Positions 50,406 through 60,181 of a stretch of 64,000 nucleotides of DNA are shown here, in pieces. The notes below the pieces were generated by a model. That model saw nothing but the letters and a program-made list of their open reading frames with translations. It searched no databases and was not told where the DNA came from. Position 1 is the first letter of the stretch. Each line of letters opens with the position of its first letter. Location of the stretch: NCBI RefSeq assembly GCF_003576315.1, contig NZ_QWFZ01000033.1, forward strand, positions 62,001-126,000, read 5' to 3'. The position numbers were made by a program, and so were the translations under genes. Source of the stretch: Henriciella mobilis. GTDB taxonomy: Bacteria; Pseudomonadota; Alphaproteobacteria; Caulobacterales; Hyphomonadaceae.

Positions 50406-51839
50406 TCAGTCGAACCAGACAGGCGGACGCCGGCCAATCCACGGCGTGGCCCGCTCGATCTGGCCTGCGATGGAATAGAGCAGGTCCTCACGGCCGAGAC
50501 GGGCGCCGAACATCATGCCAAGCGGCAGATTGTCGGCGGTCTGGTGAAGCGGCAGCGAGATGGCGGGCCAGCCCGTCTGGTTGAACACCGGGCACCAGGG
50601 CGCAAAGCTTGTCACGGCTTCGCCATAGGCGTCCATGTCCTCCGGATCGAGGCTGAGCACGCCGAGCTCGACTGGCGGGCGCGACAGGGTCGGGGCGAGG
50701 ACCAGATCGTAATTGCCATGGTCCATGAAGGTCTCGAACTCGAAGGCCGCCTGCAGGAAGGCATTGTTGGTGCGGACAAGTTCGGCCATCGGGATGGTCC
50801 GCCCGAATTCGATGAAACGCAGGGAGACCGGCTCGAAATCGTCCGCGCCGATCTTGCGCCCGAAGGCCTGCTCGCGCTCGTCGGCAATCGCCGCCATGGC
50901 GGAGGACACGATCATCATCATGCCCTTGCCGAGCGCTTCGCCGTTGAGGGTCGGGCCGGCTTCCTCGACCGTATGGCCGAGCGATTCCAGCAGTTTCGCC
51001 GTGGCGTCGAGGCCGGCGGTGGCTTCCTTGTCCGGGGTGATCCCGTTGGGCGCGGTTCGCCAGAGCGCGATGCGCAGCGGTCTCGGGTCACGCTGGGCGG
51101 CGGTGAGATAGCTGGTGCCCGACGGCGGGGCGATATAGCGTCCGCCCCGTTCCTGCCCCTGCGTCGCATCGAGCAGGGCGGCGCTGTCGCGAACGCTGCG
51201 GGAGACGCAGTGATTGGTCGACAGGCCGAACCAGTTCTCGCTGAGCGGCGGGCCCATGGGAACACGTCCGCGCGAGGGCTTCAGGCCGACCAGCCCGGTG
51301 CAGGCCGCCGGAATGCGGATCGAGCCGCCACCATCGCTGGCATGCGCCATGGGCAGGACGCCGGACGCCACCGTGGCGGACGCGCCGCCCGATGAGCCGC
51401 CCGAAGTGCGCTCGGTATTCCAGGGGTTGCGCGTCTTGCCATAGAGCGCGCTTTCGGTGGAGGTGGTCAGTCCGAATTCCGGACTGGTCGTCTGGGCGAA
51501 AATCACGAGACCGGCAGCCTTGTAGCGCTGGGTCAGCGTGGAATCGAAATCGGCGACGGTGTCCTTGAAGGCGCGCGACCCGCTGGTCAGCGGCAGCCCG
51601 TTGAGGCGGACGCCAAGATCCTTGGTCGCGAAGGGCACCCCGGCAAATGGCCCGTCGGGAAGCCCGGCCGCGATCTGCTCGCGCGCATGATCCTCGAAGA
51701 TTTGCGAGAAGCAGTTGAGCGGCTCTTGCGCCGCTTGGGCGCTTTCAAGGGCAGCATCGAGCAGTTCGCCCGGTGTGACTTCCTTCTTCCGGACCAGATC
51801 GGCCAGGGCCGTCGCATCCTGATCGGCGAATGCCTTCAT
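50406..51839 (-). CDS. Amidase-signature family hydrolase
   Basis: 477 residues. The Ser-Ser-Lys triad is readable: Lys73 (PFATKDLG), the cis-Ser in TSGGSSGGAS near residue 149, and the nucleophile Ser173 in SDGGGSIRIPAACTGLVGLKPSRG. It hydrolyses amides; substrate not readable. GatA is unlikely because there is no gatB/gatC nearby. A GGAGGAGA-like site precedes the ATG. Confidence 0.88.
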   Translation of the reverse strand: MKAFADQDATALADLVRKKEVTPGELLDAALESAQAAQEPLNCFSQIFEDHAREQIAAGLPDGPFAGVPFATKDLGVRLNGLPLTSGSRAFKDTVADFDSTLTQRYKAAGLVIFAQTTSPEFGLTTSTESALYGKTRNPWNTERTSGGSSGGASATVASGVLPMAHASDGGGSIRIPAACTGLVGLKPSRGRVPMGPPLSENWFGLSTNHCVSRSVRDSAALLDATQGQERGGRYIAPPSGTSYLTAAQRDPRPLRIALWRTAPNGITPDKEATAGLDATAKLLESLGHTVEEAGPTLNGEALGKGMMMIVSSAMAAIADEREQAFGRKIGADDFEPVSLRFIEFGRTIPMAELVRTNNAFLQAAFEFETFMDHGNYDLVLAPTLSRPPVELGVLSLDPEDMDAYGEAVTSFAPWCPVFNQTGWPAISLPLHQTADNLPLGMMFGARLGREDLLYSIAGQIERATPWIGRRPPVWFD

Positions 51840-51923
51840 TGCTGAGTCTCCTCCCTCACCCTCGGTTTTTGCAAATCTATCGACCGAAGCTCGTAAAGGG
51901 CAAGGCAGGGCGACGGATTTGCT

Positions 51924-52325
51924 TCAATGATCGTGTCCGGCTTCATCCAGCAGGTCGTGCATTTCCTCGTCCGACCAGCCGAAATGATGGCCGAGTTCGT
52001 GGATCACGACATGTTCGATCAGCTCGCTGAGAGTCACATCCGGACGTGTCTGCAGCTCCGCCAGGAGGGGGCGCCGGTAAAGGAAGATGCGCGCCGATTC
52101 CGGGCTTGGAAACGTCACGCTGTCATGGATCAGCGGAATGCCCTGATAGAGACCGGTCAGGTGCATCGGATTTGAGATGCCGAGATCCCTCAGCACATCG
52201 CGGTCGGCAAAGTCCTGAACGTGGATCACGATCCGGCCGGCAGCCTGCCGGAAAGACTCGGGCAGGCCGGCATAGGCGTCTTCCGCCATGGACTGGAATG
52301 TATCAAGGTCAGGAACGTCACGCAT
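51924..52325 (-). CDS. Minimal zincin-type metallopeptidase (DUF1025/PF06262-like)
   Basis: 133 residues. The zinc motif H109-E-L-G-H113 is followed by HFGWSDEEMHDL, supplying the third ligand. This matches the small 'minimal gluzincin/zincin' family found next to many bacterial genes. A role in protein processing is unproven. It is the last gene of a possible four-gene minus-strand run with the YbjN and EEP genes. Confidence 0.85.
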   Translation of the reverse strand: MRDVPDLDTFQSMAEDAYAGLPESFRQAAGRIVIHVQDFADRDVLRDLGISNPMHLTGLYQGIPLIHDSVTFPSPESARIFLYRRPLLAELQTRPDVTLSELIEHVVIHELGHHFGWSDEEMHDLLDEAGHDH

Positions 52326-52347
52326 CAGTCGGTCTTCCGCCCGGCTG

Positions 52348-52821
52348 TCAGTCGTTCACCCAGTGCTTCACATAGGTGTTCACGGCCTGCTCGAAGCGCT
52401 GGACGTCGCCGCCATCGATAACCGACTCACCGGACACGTCGATGACATAGTCGATGCCGACAAGGTTGCCGTCGCCATCCTCGGCCGGGAACACGAAGGC
52501 CCGTCCGATCGGGAAGCTGTCATTGTAGCGGTTCGTCTTGAGCAGCGTTTCTTCGTCGATGTCGCCGTCGATCTCGAAGGCCGTAAACATCACAACGATA
52601 CCGCACTCATCGAACTGGTCGCACTCATCAAGGCGCACATACATGGAGCGCTCGTTCAGCCGGGCATTGATCACATGGGCATCCTGGCCAACGCCGGTCG
52701 AACTGGCGATCTCGGCGCCATAGGCTTCGAGTACCGCTTCCACATCGCTGGGTGTGACCGGTCCGGCCTGCGCGGCGAGCGGCAGGCAGGCAGCTGCTGC
52801 CATCGCGTACAGAGCTTTCAT
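52348..52821 (-). CDS. Secreted YbjN-domain protein
   Basis: 157 residues with a signal peptide (AAAACLPLAAQAGPV). The core (SDVEAVLEAYGAE, CGIVVMFTAFEIDG, NRYNDSFPIGRAFVFPAEDG, IDYVIDVSG) matches the YbjN / bacterial sensory transduction regulator-like fold. Its role in the envelope is unknown. It lies 15 bp from the EEP gene and 22 bp from the zincin gene, likely one transcript. Confidence 0.78.
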   Translation of the reverse strand: MKALYAMAAAACLPLAAQAGPVTPSDVEAVLEAYGAEIASSTGVGQDAHVINARLNERSMYVRLDECDQFDECGIVVMFTAFEIDGDIDEETLLKTNRYNDSFPIGRAFVFPAEDGDGNLVGIDYVIDVSGESVIDGGDVQRFEQAVNTYVKHWVND

Positions 52822-52836
52822 GAAGGCATTCCTTGA

Positions 52837-53937
52837 TCAGTTTACACGGGGTCGCTTGGGCGGAGTCTCGCATGCACCGCGGCAGGGCGCAAGCGAGCTG
52901 GCGCCTTCTTCTCCGTCGCCGTCATCGAGCGTCAGCGCGCCCGGCTCCGGGACCCAGATGTCGAACTGGGTCAGGCGATGGTCCGAGCCCAGATTTTCGC
53001 CGACGCTGTGATTGTTGCAGACAAGACCCCCCCGGCAGAAGGCAAGGTCGATCGGGATGGTCAGGAAGCGGGCGAGGCCGGGCGTATCCATCATGTCGTC
53101 AATGTTCACCCGGCCCGGCCAGGTGCCGGCCCAGCGCTCATTGGCCAGGTGGAAGCCGAGATCATCCTGCATGCGCCGGCCGATCCGGCCCCAGGGCACC
53201 GAGTTGAAGTCACCCAGGACAACCAGCGGACCGTCAATGCCATCGAGCATTGTCCTCAGTGCCCGGTAGTGGCGCATCTGCGCTTCCGGCTCCTTGAAGG
53301 GCCAGGGGCGCGTGAAGTGGGCAACGACGACGGTGATCTCGCCATTCGGCGTCTCGACTCGGGCATGCAGCGTTGCCGGCTCATAGTCGCGCTTGCGGAC
53401 CTGATAGTCCTTGATCGGGTATTTCGAGAACAGGCGAAGCCGGGCCCAGCTGTAGCGCCGCGTCTGTGCTTTCGCCATATAGGGCCAGCGCTCCTGCAGC
53501 CGGGCTTCCCATGGCGCCAGCGTGTCGTCACGGGCCTCGACGAGGGCGATGATGTCGGGATCCTCGCGCTCGACCTTGTTGACGATGCGCTCGAAGACGA
53601 TGTTCTCGACATAGATATTGTGCTGGTAGACCTTCAGCTTCACCGCGCCATCCGGGACCGGGATGACGGGGTCATGCAGGATCGGCGCACCCGAGATGAG
53701 GCCGGCCAGGGCTAGCGGAATGAACCCGCCATGCTTCAGGCTGATGCGCGGCCACAGCATGAAGGCGACCAGCAGGACCGGCGCGGCCACCAGCACCCAG
53801 ATCGAGGGCAGCAGGAATTGTGCGACGGCGTCAAAAAACCAGTGCTGCCGGGCAAGATGAGAACCCAGAACACTCAGGCATGACAGGACGACGAGGCCGT
53901 CGACCAGCCATGGCAGTTTCTTGATCCATTTGGCCAG
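52837..53937 (-). CDS. Membrane-anchored endonuclease/exonuclease/phosphatase-family protein, likely CTG start
   Basis: Main frame is 319 residues from GTG 53796, but it continues upstream in frame, with no canonical start codon, right up to the mutase stop at 53941-53943. From a CTG at 53937 the product gains MAKWIKKLPWLVDGL and a second hydrophobic stretch, giving 366 residues, normal for this family. A GGAG lies 6 bases before the CTG. The EEP core has VYQHNIYVENIVF, DIIALVEARD, VVVAHFTRPW, LVVLGDFNSVPWG and LGSDHRLTQFDIWV. It would be an inner-membrane hydrolase. Confidence 0.82.
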   Translation of the reverse strand: MAKWIKKLPWLVDGLVVLSCLSVLGSHLARQHWFFDAVAQFLLPSIWVLVAAPVLLVAFMLWPRISLKHGGFIPLALAGLISGAPILHDPVIPVPDGAVKLKVYQHNIYVENIVFERIVNKVEREDPDIIALVEARDDTLAPWEARLQERWPYMAKAQTRRYSWARLRLFSKYPIKDYQVRKRDYEPATLHARVETPNGEITVVVAHFTRPWPFKEPEAQMRHYRALRTMLDGIDGPLVVLGDFNSVPWGRIGRRMQDDLGFHLANERWAGTWPGRVNIDDMMDTPGLARFLTIPIDLAFCRGGLVCNNHSVGENLGSDHRLTQFDIWVPEPGALTLDDGDGEEGASSLAPCRGACETPPKRPRVN

Positions 53938-53940
53938 GGC

Positions 53941-56094
53941 TTACTCCGCGGCTGTGTTGACCGGGTCGTCCTGCAGCGACTCCAGCATGGTACGCGCCGC
54001 ATCTGCAATGACCGTGCCGGGCGGGAAGATCGCCGACGCGCCTGCGGCCCGCAGGGCGTCATAGTCACCGGGCGGAATAACCCCGCCAGCAATAATCTGG
54101 GTACTGGCGGCGCCCTCATTGCCGAGGGCGCGGCGCAGCTCGGGGATCAGCGTCAGGTGGCCGGCCGCCAGCGAGGAGGCGGCGACAATATCGACGCCCG
54201 CCTCACGCGCATCGCGGGCTGCTTCCTCCGGGGTCTGGAAGAGCGGGCCGATCTCGACCTCCCAACCGAGGTCCATCAGCGCCGAGGCAACGACCTTCTG
54301 GCCGCGGTCGTGTCCGTCCTGGCCCATTTTTGCGATATAAATCCGGGGCTTGCGGCCCTTCTTCTTTGCAAAGTCTTCGGCGAGCGCCCGGGCTTCATTG
54401 GCCTTTTCGTCCTTGCCGATCGAGCCGCCATAGACGCCCTTGATCGAGCGGATGACGGCCTGGTGACGGCCCTGGCTGCGTTCGACGGCTTCCGAGATTT
54501 CGCCCACCGTTGCCTTGGCACGGGCGGCATCGACGGCGAGTTCCAGCAGGTTACCCTTGCCGCTTTCAGCGGCGGCAGCGATCGCGTCGAGCTTGGTGTC
54601 GACTTCCGCCTGGTCGCGGTCGGCCTTGAGGCGGGCGAGCTTGTCGAGCTGCATGCGGCGCACCGTGGCATTGTCGACCTTCAGCACCGGTACGTCCTCA
54701 TCCTGGTCGAGCAGGAACTTGTTGACGCCAACCACGGTCTGTTCGCCGCTGTCGATGCGGGCCTGCGTGCGGGCGGCCGCTTCCTCGATACGCAGCTTGG
54801 GGACGCCTTCCTCGATGGCCTTGCGCATGCCGCCGAGTTTCTCGACCTCGTCGATATGCTCCAGCGCCTTGGCGGCAAGATCGTGGGTCAGGCGCTCGAC
54901 ATAGTAGGAGCCGCCCCAGGGGTCGATGGTCTGGCAGGCGCCGCCTTCCTGCTGCAGGAAGAGCTGCGTGTTGCGCGAGATGCGCGCGGAGAAATCCGTT
55001 GGCAGGGCCAGCGCTTCGTCGAAGCTGTTGGTGTGCAGCGACTGGGTCTGCCCGCCGACCGCCGCTATGGCTTCAAGGCAGGTGCGGATGACATTGTTGT
55101 AGACGTCCTGCGCCGTCAGCGACCAGCCGGAGGTCTGCGAGTGGGTGCGCAGCGACAGTGATTTCGGGTTCTTCGGATTGAACTGCTGGACGAGCTTGGC
55201 CCAGAGTAGCCTTGCCGCACGCAGCTTCGCCACTTCCATGAAGGTGTTCATGCCGATGGCCCAGAAGAAGGACAGGCGCGGGGCGAACTTGTCGATATCG
55301 AGCCCGGCATCGAGCCCGGCGCGGATATATTCGATGCCGTCGGCGAGCGTGTAGGCCAGCTCCAGGTCAGCCGTCGCGCCGGCCTCCTGCATGTGATAGC
55401 CGGAGATGGAAATGGAGTTATATTTCGGCATCTTTTCAGAGGTGTAGGCGAAGATGTCCGAAATGATCCGCATGCTCGGCTTGGGCGGATAGATATAGGT
55501 GTTGCGGACCATGAACTCCTTCAGGATGTCGTTCTGGATGGTCCCGGCGAGCTGTTCGGGCTTCACGCCCTGTTCCTCTGCCGCCGCAATATAGAGCGCG
55601 AGGATAGGCAGCACCGCGCCGTTCATCGTCATCGACACCGACATCTGGTCGAGCGGGATGCCGGAGAAGAGCGTGCGCATGTCGTAGATCGAATCGATGG
55701 CCACACCGGCCATGCCGACATCGCCTGTCACGCGAACATGGTCAGAGTCATATCCCCTGTGGGTTGCAAGATCGAAGGCGACCGACAGGCCTTTCTGACC
55801 GGCGGCGAGGTTGCGGCGGTAGAAGGCGTTGGAGTCCTCGGCGGTCGAGAAGCCGGCATATTGCCGGACGGTCCAGGGCCGCTGGGTGTACATGGTCGGG
55901 TAGGGGCCGCGGCCGAAGGGGGCAAGGCCCGGATAGTCATCGAGATAGTCGAGACCGACCGTGTCGGCGGCGGAGTAGGCCGTCGCGAGATCGATGCCTT
56001 CCGGCGTCTCAAGCGTGCGCTTGCGGGATCCGGATGGCGCCTTCGCATGCGGCGTTCCGAGGTCGAGTTTGGTGAAATCGGGGAAGGTGGTCAT
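53941..56094 (-). CDS. Methylmalonyl-CoA mutase large subunit
   Basis: 717 residues. It begins [24 protein letters not shown], the typical mutase TIM-barrel start. The substrate-specific blocks follow: [42 protein letters not shown] and [15 protein letters not shown]. The C-terminal B12 domain has the D-x-H-x-x-G motif ([10 protein letters not shown]). It interconverts succinyl-CoA and methylmalonyl-CoA. The small subunit's stop overlaps its ATG, giving the alpha-beta pair in one transcript. Confidence 0.95.
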   Translation of the reverse strand: MTTFPDFTKLDLGTPHAKAPSGSRKRTLETPEGIDLATAYSAADTVGLDYLDDYPGLAPFGRGPYPTMYTQRPWTVRQYAGFSTAEDSNAFYRRNLAAGQKGLSVAFDLATHRGYDSDHVRVTGDVGMAGVAIDSIYDMRTLFSGIPLDQMSVSMTMNGAVLPILALYIAAAEEQGVKPEQLAGTIQNDILKEFMVRNTYIYPPKPSMRIISDIFAYTSEKMPKYNSISISGYHMQEAGATADLELAYTLADGIEYIRAGLDAGLDIDKFAPRLSFFWAIGMNTFMEVAKLRAARLLWAKLVQQFNPKNPKSLSLRTHSQTSGWSLTAQDVYNNVIRTCLEAIAAVGGQTQSLHTNSFDEALALPTDFSARISRNTQLFLQQEGGACQTIDPWGGSYYVERLTHDLAAKALEHIDEVEKLGGMRKAIEEGVPKLRIEEAAARTQARIDSGEQTVVGVNKFLLDQDEDVPVLKVDNATVRRMQLDKLARLKADRDQAEVDTKLDAIAAAAESGKGNLLELAVDAARAKATVGEISEAVERSQGRHQAVIRSIKGVYGGSIGKDEKANEARALAEDFAKKKGRKPRIYIAKMGQDGHDRGQKVVASALMDLGWEVEIGPLFQTPEEAARDAREAGVDIVAASSLAAGHLTLIPELRRALGNEGAASTQIIAGGVIPPGDYDALRAAGASAIFPPGTVIADAARTMLESLQDDPVNTAAE

Positions 56095-58031
56095 TTGGCA
56101 ACTCCCAGTTCGGCCTGTGCCAGCTCAAGGACCTCGACGGCGTCGCAGCCCATGAAGATGTTGGTGTCACTATAGGCAGCTTCGAACTTGCCGGCGATGA
56201 AGACGCGTTGGGCGCCGGCCTTTTTCAGCGCGCGAGCGGCGTCGGCGGCTTCGGTTTCGTAGCGCCTGTCGCTGCCGCAAATGACGGCGATGTGGCAGCC
56301 GGAGGCCTTGAACCCGGCGGCGATGTCGTCCGCGGCTTCCGGAAGCGACGGGGCCTCCTTGCCCTCGATCCCGCCAGCGGCGAAGAGGTTGCGCGCAAAG
56401 TCGACGCGGGCATTGTGTTCGGCAAGTGGACCCAGCGTCGCGATGAAGATGGACGGGCGCTTGCCGGTCTTGTGTTCATGGGTGGTGGCGCGGTCCCGCA
56501 GGGTTTCGAAGTCACGGGCGAGGTGAATGGCAGCCAGCGCTTCGGCCGTCGTGTCGGCGCCCGAGCGGTCGGGCAGGTCCTGCAGGAAGGATTTGAGCCC
56601 CTCATTCGAGACCCGCGTTGCGTCAGATTTCTGGTGCGCTTCGGCGACCGGGGCGTCGACACCATCGATCAGTGGATACTCGCTGACGCCGGTCACAGGC
56701 ACTTTGCGTTTCGCGATGGCCTTGAAGCGTTCGTCCCGTACAGCCTTGATCCGGCTCTGGAATTTGCCGGCCGAGAGGCTTTCGACGAGACCGCCTTCGC
56801 GCTCAATTTCCTGGAAGACGGCCCAGGCTGCTTCGGCGAGGTCTGTGGCGACTGTCTCCTCGAACCAGGCCCCGCCGGCCGGGTCGGCAACGCGGCCGAG
56901 GCCGGACTCCTCCATGGCGATGATCTGCGTGTTGCGGGCGGTGCGGCGGCCGAGTTCTTCCGGCACGCCGAGGGCTTCGTTGAAGGCCCGTACGGTGACG
57001 ATATCGGCGCCGCCGACGGAGCCTGCGAAACAGGCGGCCGTGTTTCGCAGCATGTTCACCCACGGGTCGTAGCGGGTCAGCATGCGGGCGGAACTGACCG
57101 ATTGCAGCAGCATGGGTTCGGAATCGAGACCCATGACCTCCAGCACCCGCGCCCAGAGGCGGCGGGCCGCGCGCAGCTTGGCGATTTCCAGCCCGTAATT
57201 GGCGCCGGTGGCGAGCGTGAACAGCGCCTGTTCGGGGAAGGCCTTGATGTCGTATCCTGCTGCCTCCAGCCGCCGCATCGTGTCGACAGCATGGGCGATC
57301 AGGCCGCCCAGTTCCTGCGCTTCCGAGCCGCCTGCCTCGTGGACTGCGCGCGCGTCGACCCGCAGCGTGGTTGCCTTCGGATAGCGAAGGGCCAGCACGT
57401 TGGCGAGTTCGGCGGTGCGCACGAAAGCCGCATCCATGCCGCCCTCGACGAACCCCTTGCGAAGGAGGAGGCCGATCGGGTCGATGTTGAAGGCGAACTT
57501 CAGCGCATCCGACGCGCCCTTGTCTTCGCCCCACAGGGCAAGGAGCGCGGCGACCGATGTGCCCGATCCCTTGCCGCGATGGTCGAGCGCGATGGTGGCA
57601 ATGTCGGCGCGCACGCCCTCGAGCGCGAGCGACAGCGTGTGGGCATCCTCGATGGCGCAGCCGTGCTCGCCCGTGCAATCGACCGACAGTTCTACAGAAG
57701 ACACGCCGCGTTCGAGGTCGCGCAGGATCTCGCTATTGGTTGTCTCCGGGTCGGGATGAGTAAAGGCCTGGCGGATGTCCCAGGGCAGGTAAGCGTCCGG
57801 TTCGGCCTTGGCGCCGCGCAGGTAGGGGGCGGCGCCGGGCGCGCCGAGCGGGTCGGTTGCGCTGGCAAAACCGTCTTCCCGATAGAGGGGCCGGATGGCG
57901 ATTCCATCGTCGCTCTTGCGCGTAATCCGCTCCAGGCCACCGCCTTTCAGCGACTTTTCGACAGCGGCCAGCCAGTCGGCTTCCGTTGCGGTTTCGAAGT
58001 CATTGCTGAGTGAGAGGAACCCGTCTGCCAT
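56091..58031 (-). CDS. Methylmalonyl-CoA mutase small (beta) subunit
   Basis: 646 residues from ATG 58031. The open frame extends further upstream, but the upstream part is unlike the family and overlaps the next gene's promoter. Homologous to the large subunit ([56 protein letters not shown]), but its degenerate B12-like C-terminal domain lacks the D-x-H-x-x-G motif, as in known beta subunits. First gene of the mutase unit. Confidence 0.93.
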   Translation of the reverse strand: MADGFLSLSNDFETATEADWLAAVEKSLKGGGLERITRKSDDGIAIRPLYREDGFASATDPLGAPGAAPYLRGAKAEPDAYLPWDIRQAFTHPDPETTNSEILRDLERGVSSVELSVDCTGEHGCAIEDAHTLSLALEGVRADIATIALDHRGKGSGTSVAALLALWGEDKGASDALKFAFNIDPIGLLLRKGFVEGGMDAAFVRTAELANVLALRYPKATTLRVDARAVHEAGGSEAQELGGLIAHAVDTMRRLEAAGYDIKAFPEQALFTLATGANYGLEIAKLRAARRLWARVLEVMGLDSEPMLLQSVSSARMLTRYDPWVNMLRNTAACFAGSVGGADIVTVRAFNEALGVPEELGRRTARNTQIIAMEESGLGRVADPAGGAWFEETVATDLAEAAWAVFQEIEREGGLVESLSAGKFQSRIKAVRDERFKAIAKRKVPVTGVSEYPLIDGVDAPVAEAHQKSDATRVSNEGLKSFLQDLPDRSGADTTAEALAAIHLARDFETLRDRATTHEHKTGKRPSIFIATLGPLAEHNARVDFARNLFAAGGIEGKEAPSLPEAADDIAAGFKASGCHIAVICGSDRRYETEAADAARALKKAGAQRVFIAGKFEAAYSDTNIFMGCDAVEVLELAQAELGVAK

Positions 58032-58174
58032 ATCTGTACTCGTTCTTGTCTCTGACTGCCCCGGTATTGGCCGCTGGTTGACGTGCGGGTCAAGGCTTTC
58101 CACTAGGTCAAAGCACGCCCTTTCCCTAGCGGAAGTCCAAAGCCTCTTGACGCGCGCGCCGAATTGCGTGCAAA

Positions 58175-58189
58175 TGAGAACTATTCGCA
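58175..58189. promoter_or_regulatory. Fur-like 7-1-7 operator
   Basis: TGAGAAC-T-ATTCGCA is an imperfect 7-1-7 inverted repeat (right arm reads TGCGAAT on the other strand), close to the Fur half-site TGATAAT. It is embedded in the AT-rich stretch 58169-58193. It lies 17 bp before the start of the 83-residue gene and 144 bp upstream of the mutase start. Iron control of the small gene is inferred. Confidence 0.4.
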
Positions 58190-58205
58190 ATTTAGAGGGA
58201 AAGCG

Positions 58206-58457
58206 ATGACGATGGCATGGCAACAGCATCTGGCGAACGGCTCGGAGCGCGGGAAAGCGCAATCGGATCGCGGAGCGACGCAATCGGAGCCGGGCAGGGT
58301 TCGTATTCTGGACTGGGTTGAGAGCCAGACCTGCGTGACCCGCATCTGGCTCGACGAACTGATCGCGAAAGGCGACCCGGACGATCTGGTCAGCGAGCTT
58401 CACAAACAGGCGGCATGGCTGGAACTGATGCGGGACCGGCTGAAAAAGGCCTCGTAA
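58206..58457 (+). CDS. 83-residue protein of unknown function
   Basis: From ATG 58206, with GAGGGAAAG immediately upstream. A polar N-terminus (QQHLANGSERGKAQSD) is followed by a helical C-terminal half (VRILDWVESQTCVTRIWLDELIAKGD, then HKQAAWLELMRDRLKKA). No known family was recognised; it is not HemP. It is divergent from the mutase operon and close behind a Fur-like box. Confidence 0.55.
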   Translation: MTMAWQQHLANGSERGKAQSDRGATQSEPGRVRILDWVESQTCVTRIWLDELIAKGDPDDLVSELHKQAAWLELMRDRLKKAS

Positions 58458-58537
58458 TGTCCGGCGGAAAAGCATCTTCATAAGCGGGGGAAAGTCCGGT
58501 GCCCCTCCACCGGATGGTCCGCCGCCGAGACAGTCTT

Positions 58538-58592
58538 ATTTCCGTATGATTCCAGTACAATTCCAGTATGATTCCGGTCTGATTGCAGGCTG
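58538..58592. repeat. Five tandem 11-bp repeats (helically phased)
   Basis: Successive units read ATTTCCGTATG, ATTCCAGTACA, ATTCCAGTATG, ATTCCGGTCTG, ATTGCAGGCTG. The consensus is ATTCCRGTNTG. The 11-bp spacing is about one helical turn, so all units face one side of DNA, as for a cooperative binding protein. The array sits 120 bp before the start of the unknown HTH-like gene and 80 bp after the end of the preceding small gene. Confidence 0.75.
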
Positions 58593-58711
58593 ACCGTATC
58601 CGGCGAGATGTCTTGACGGTGCCTTTTCCCGCTATCGGCCCCGCTGGCGAAGGCCTCCGCGAAAATTCGTCCGCCCCCGGCCGGTGCCGTGGCAATCTTG
58701 CGCCCATCGAC

Positions 58712-59338
58712 ATGACCCAGGACGCCAGACCCCTCATGGCCGGAATGCCGCTTGGCCGCATGCTGAAGGTGCGGACGCTGGAGACGGCGCTGCGAACCGG
58801 CGAGACCTTTGAGTGTGCCGCCGCCCGCGCCCGGGTGTCGGCGTCGACGGCGAAGACCTGGGCCGCCTGGCTTGGCATCCGCAAGGGCGACCTTCTGGCC
58901 GAAACGCCGGAAGCGCGGCTTGAGCGCCATGGTGCCTGGGCGCTGGCGCTTGCCGGGCTCAACCGGCTGGACGAGGCCGCCGCCTGGGAGGATGAAGCCC
59001 GCAAGCTGGAGACCGCGCTCGCGCGGATCGGCAAGCGGGCGGACATGACCGCGGCGCCGGAGCCGGGCGAGGTCGCGGCCATCGCTCTCCTTGAGCGGGT
59101 AGAAAGCACATTGCCGGACGGCGCCGGCCCGATGGCCGCCTGGTGCGCCGTACACGACTATTTCAGTCTGCTGATGGAAGCAGGCGCCTGTCTGGCGCCG
59201 GATGGCCGCGCCTCATGGCCGTGCGGCGTGCCAGCCGACCTGCCCTTGACGCCGGACTGGCTGCCCTGTGATCCGTGGTCGGTCGAAGACGAGGCCGCCT
59301 GGGAGAGTGCGGTCGGGCAGGCCATCCAATGGCTGTGA
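58712..59338 (+). CDS. Unknown protein with a possible HTH segment
   Basis: 208 residues from ATG 58712, a weakly supported start with no Shine-Dalgarno; ATG 58736 is the alternative. The segment ETFECAAARARVSASTAKTW reads like a helix-turn-helix, and a coiled, Ala/Glu-rich region (LNRLDEAAAWEDEARKLETAL) follows. The last third has VPADLPLTPDWLPCDPWSVEDEAAW. No family was recognised. The 11-bp array upstream suggests specific regulation, perhaps by the protein itself. Confidence 0.5.
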   Translation: MTQDARPLMAGMPLGRMLKVRTLETALRTGETFECAAARARVSASTAKTWAAWLGIRKGDLLAETPEARLERHGAWALALAGLNRLDEAAAWEDEARKLETALARIGKRADMTAAPEPGEVAAIALLERVESTLPDGAGPMAAWCAVHDYFSLLMEAGACLAPDGRASWPCGVPADLPLTPDWLPCDPWSVEDEAAWESAVGQAIQWL

Positions 59339-59344
59339 GCGTCT

Positions 59345-60091
59345 TCAGGCATCCTGTCCGCAAGCGCGCCGGAAGCGGCGCACCGTTTCGGCCAAGCCAT
59401 GGATCAGCGCATCGGCGGTCAGGCCGTGCCCGATGGAGACCTCGGCAAGATCCGGGATGCGCAGGACGAGCGGGGCAAGGTTCTCGACGGTCAGGTCGTG
59501 GCCGGCATTGACGCCAAGCCCATGTGCCATGGCGGCCTCGGTCGTCTGGGCGAGCTTTTCCAGCTCCCGGGCAGCCGCTTCCGGATCGTCATGGCAGCTG
59601 CCATAGGGGCCGGTATAGAGTTCAACGCGGTCGCAGCCGGTTCCGGCGGCGGCATCCATCTGCGCCGGGTCCGCATCGGCGAAGAGCGAGATGCGCGCGC
59701 CCGTGGTGACTTTCAGGCGCGCCACGATCTTGTGCAGGCGCGCGCCGTCGGCCCGGAAATTCCAGCCATGGTCCGAGGTTGCCTGTCCGGGATCGTCCGG
59801 AACGAGCGTGACCTGTTCCGGCTGAATGTCCTCGACCAGTTCAAGGAAGTCTTCGGTCGGGTTGCCTTCGATGTTGAATTCGCGCTCGGGAAACTCATTG
59901 TCGATCAGCGCGCGCAGGGCGGGCAGGTCGCTGCGCCTGGTGTGGCGTTCGTCCGGACGCGGATGAACCGTCAGCCCGTTGGCGCCGGCTTCTAGCGCGA
60001 TCCGACCGAGGCCGGTCACGCTCGGCCAGGGCAGGTCCCGCCGGTTGCGCAGGAGGGCGACCGCATTGAGATTGACGGAAAGTTCGGTCAT
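59345..60091 (-). CDS. pdxJ: Pyridoxine 5'-phosphate synthase
   Basis: 248 residues, the family size. TIM barrel with [69 protein letters not shown] and the C-terminal [16 protein letters not shown]. It condenses 1-deoxyxylulose 5-phosphate with 3-amino-2-oxopropyl phosphate to pyridoxine phosphate. It is convergent with the preceding unknown gene, with 6 bp between the stops. No acpS partner follows. Confidence 0.95.
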   Translation of the reverse strand: MTELSVNLNAVALLRNRRDLPWPSVTGLGRIALEAGANGLTVHPRPDERHTRRSDLPALRALIDNEFPEREFNIEGNPTEDFLELVEDIQPEQVTLVPDDPGQATSDHGWNFRADGARLHKIVARLKVTTGARISLFADADPAQMDAAAGTGCDRVELYTGPYGSCHDDPEAAARELEKLAQTTEAAMAHGLGVNAGHDLTVENLAPLVLRIPDLAEVSIGHGLTADALIHGLAETVRRFRRACGQDA

Positions 60092-60181
60092 CGCCGTGTC
60101 GAGGCCTTCATCATGCTCTGTTCGAGACGAGCCATGTAAGGGCGCCGGGCGGCGATGACCATAGGCAGATCGGCAAAGCGC

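Noticed and set aside
56208-58013. 601-codon plus-strand frame opposite the mutase small subunit
   Set aside because: The Gly/Arg/Val-rich translation has no domain, and the real gene on the other strand has the mutase motifs.
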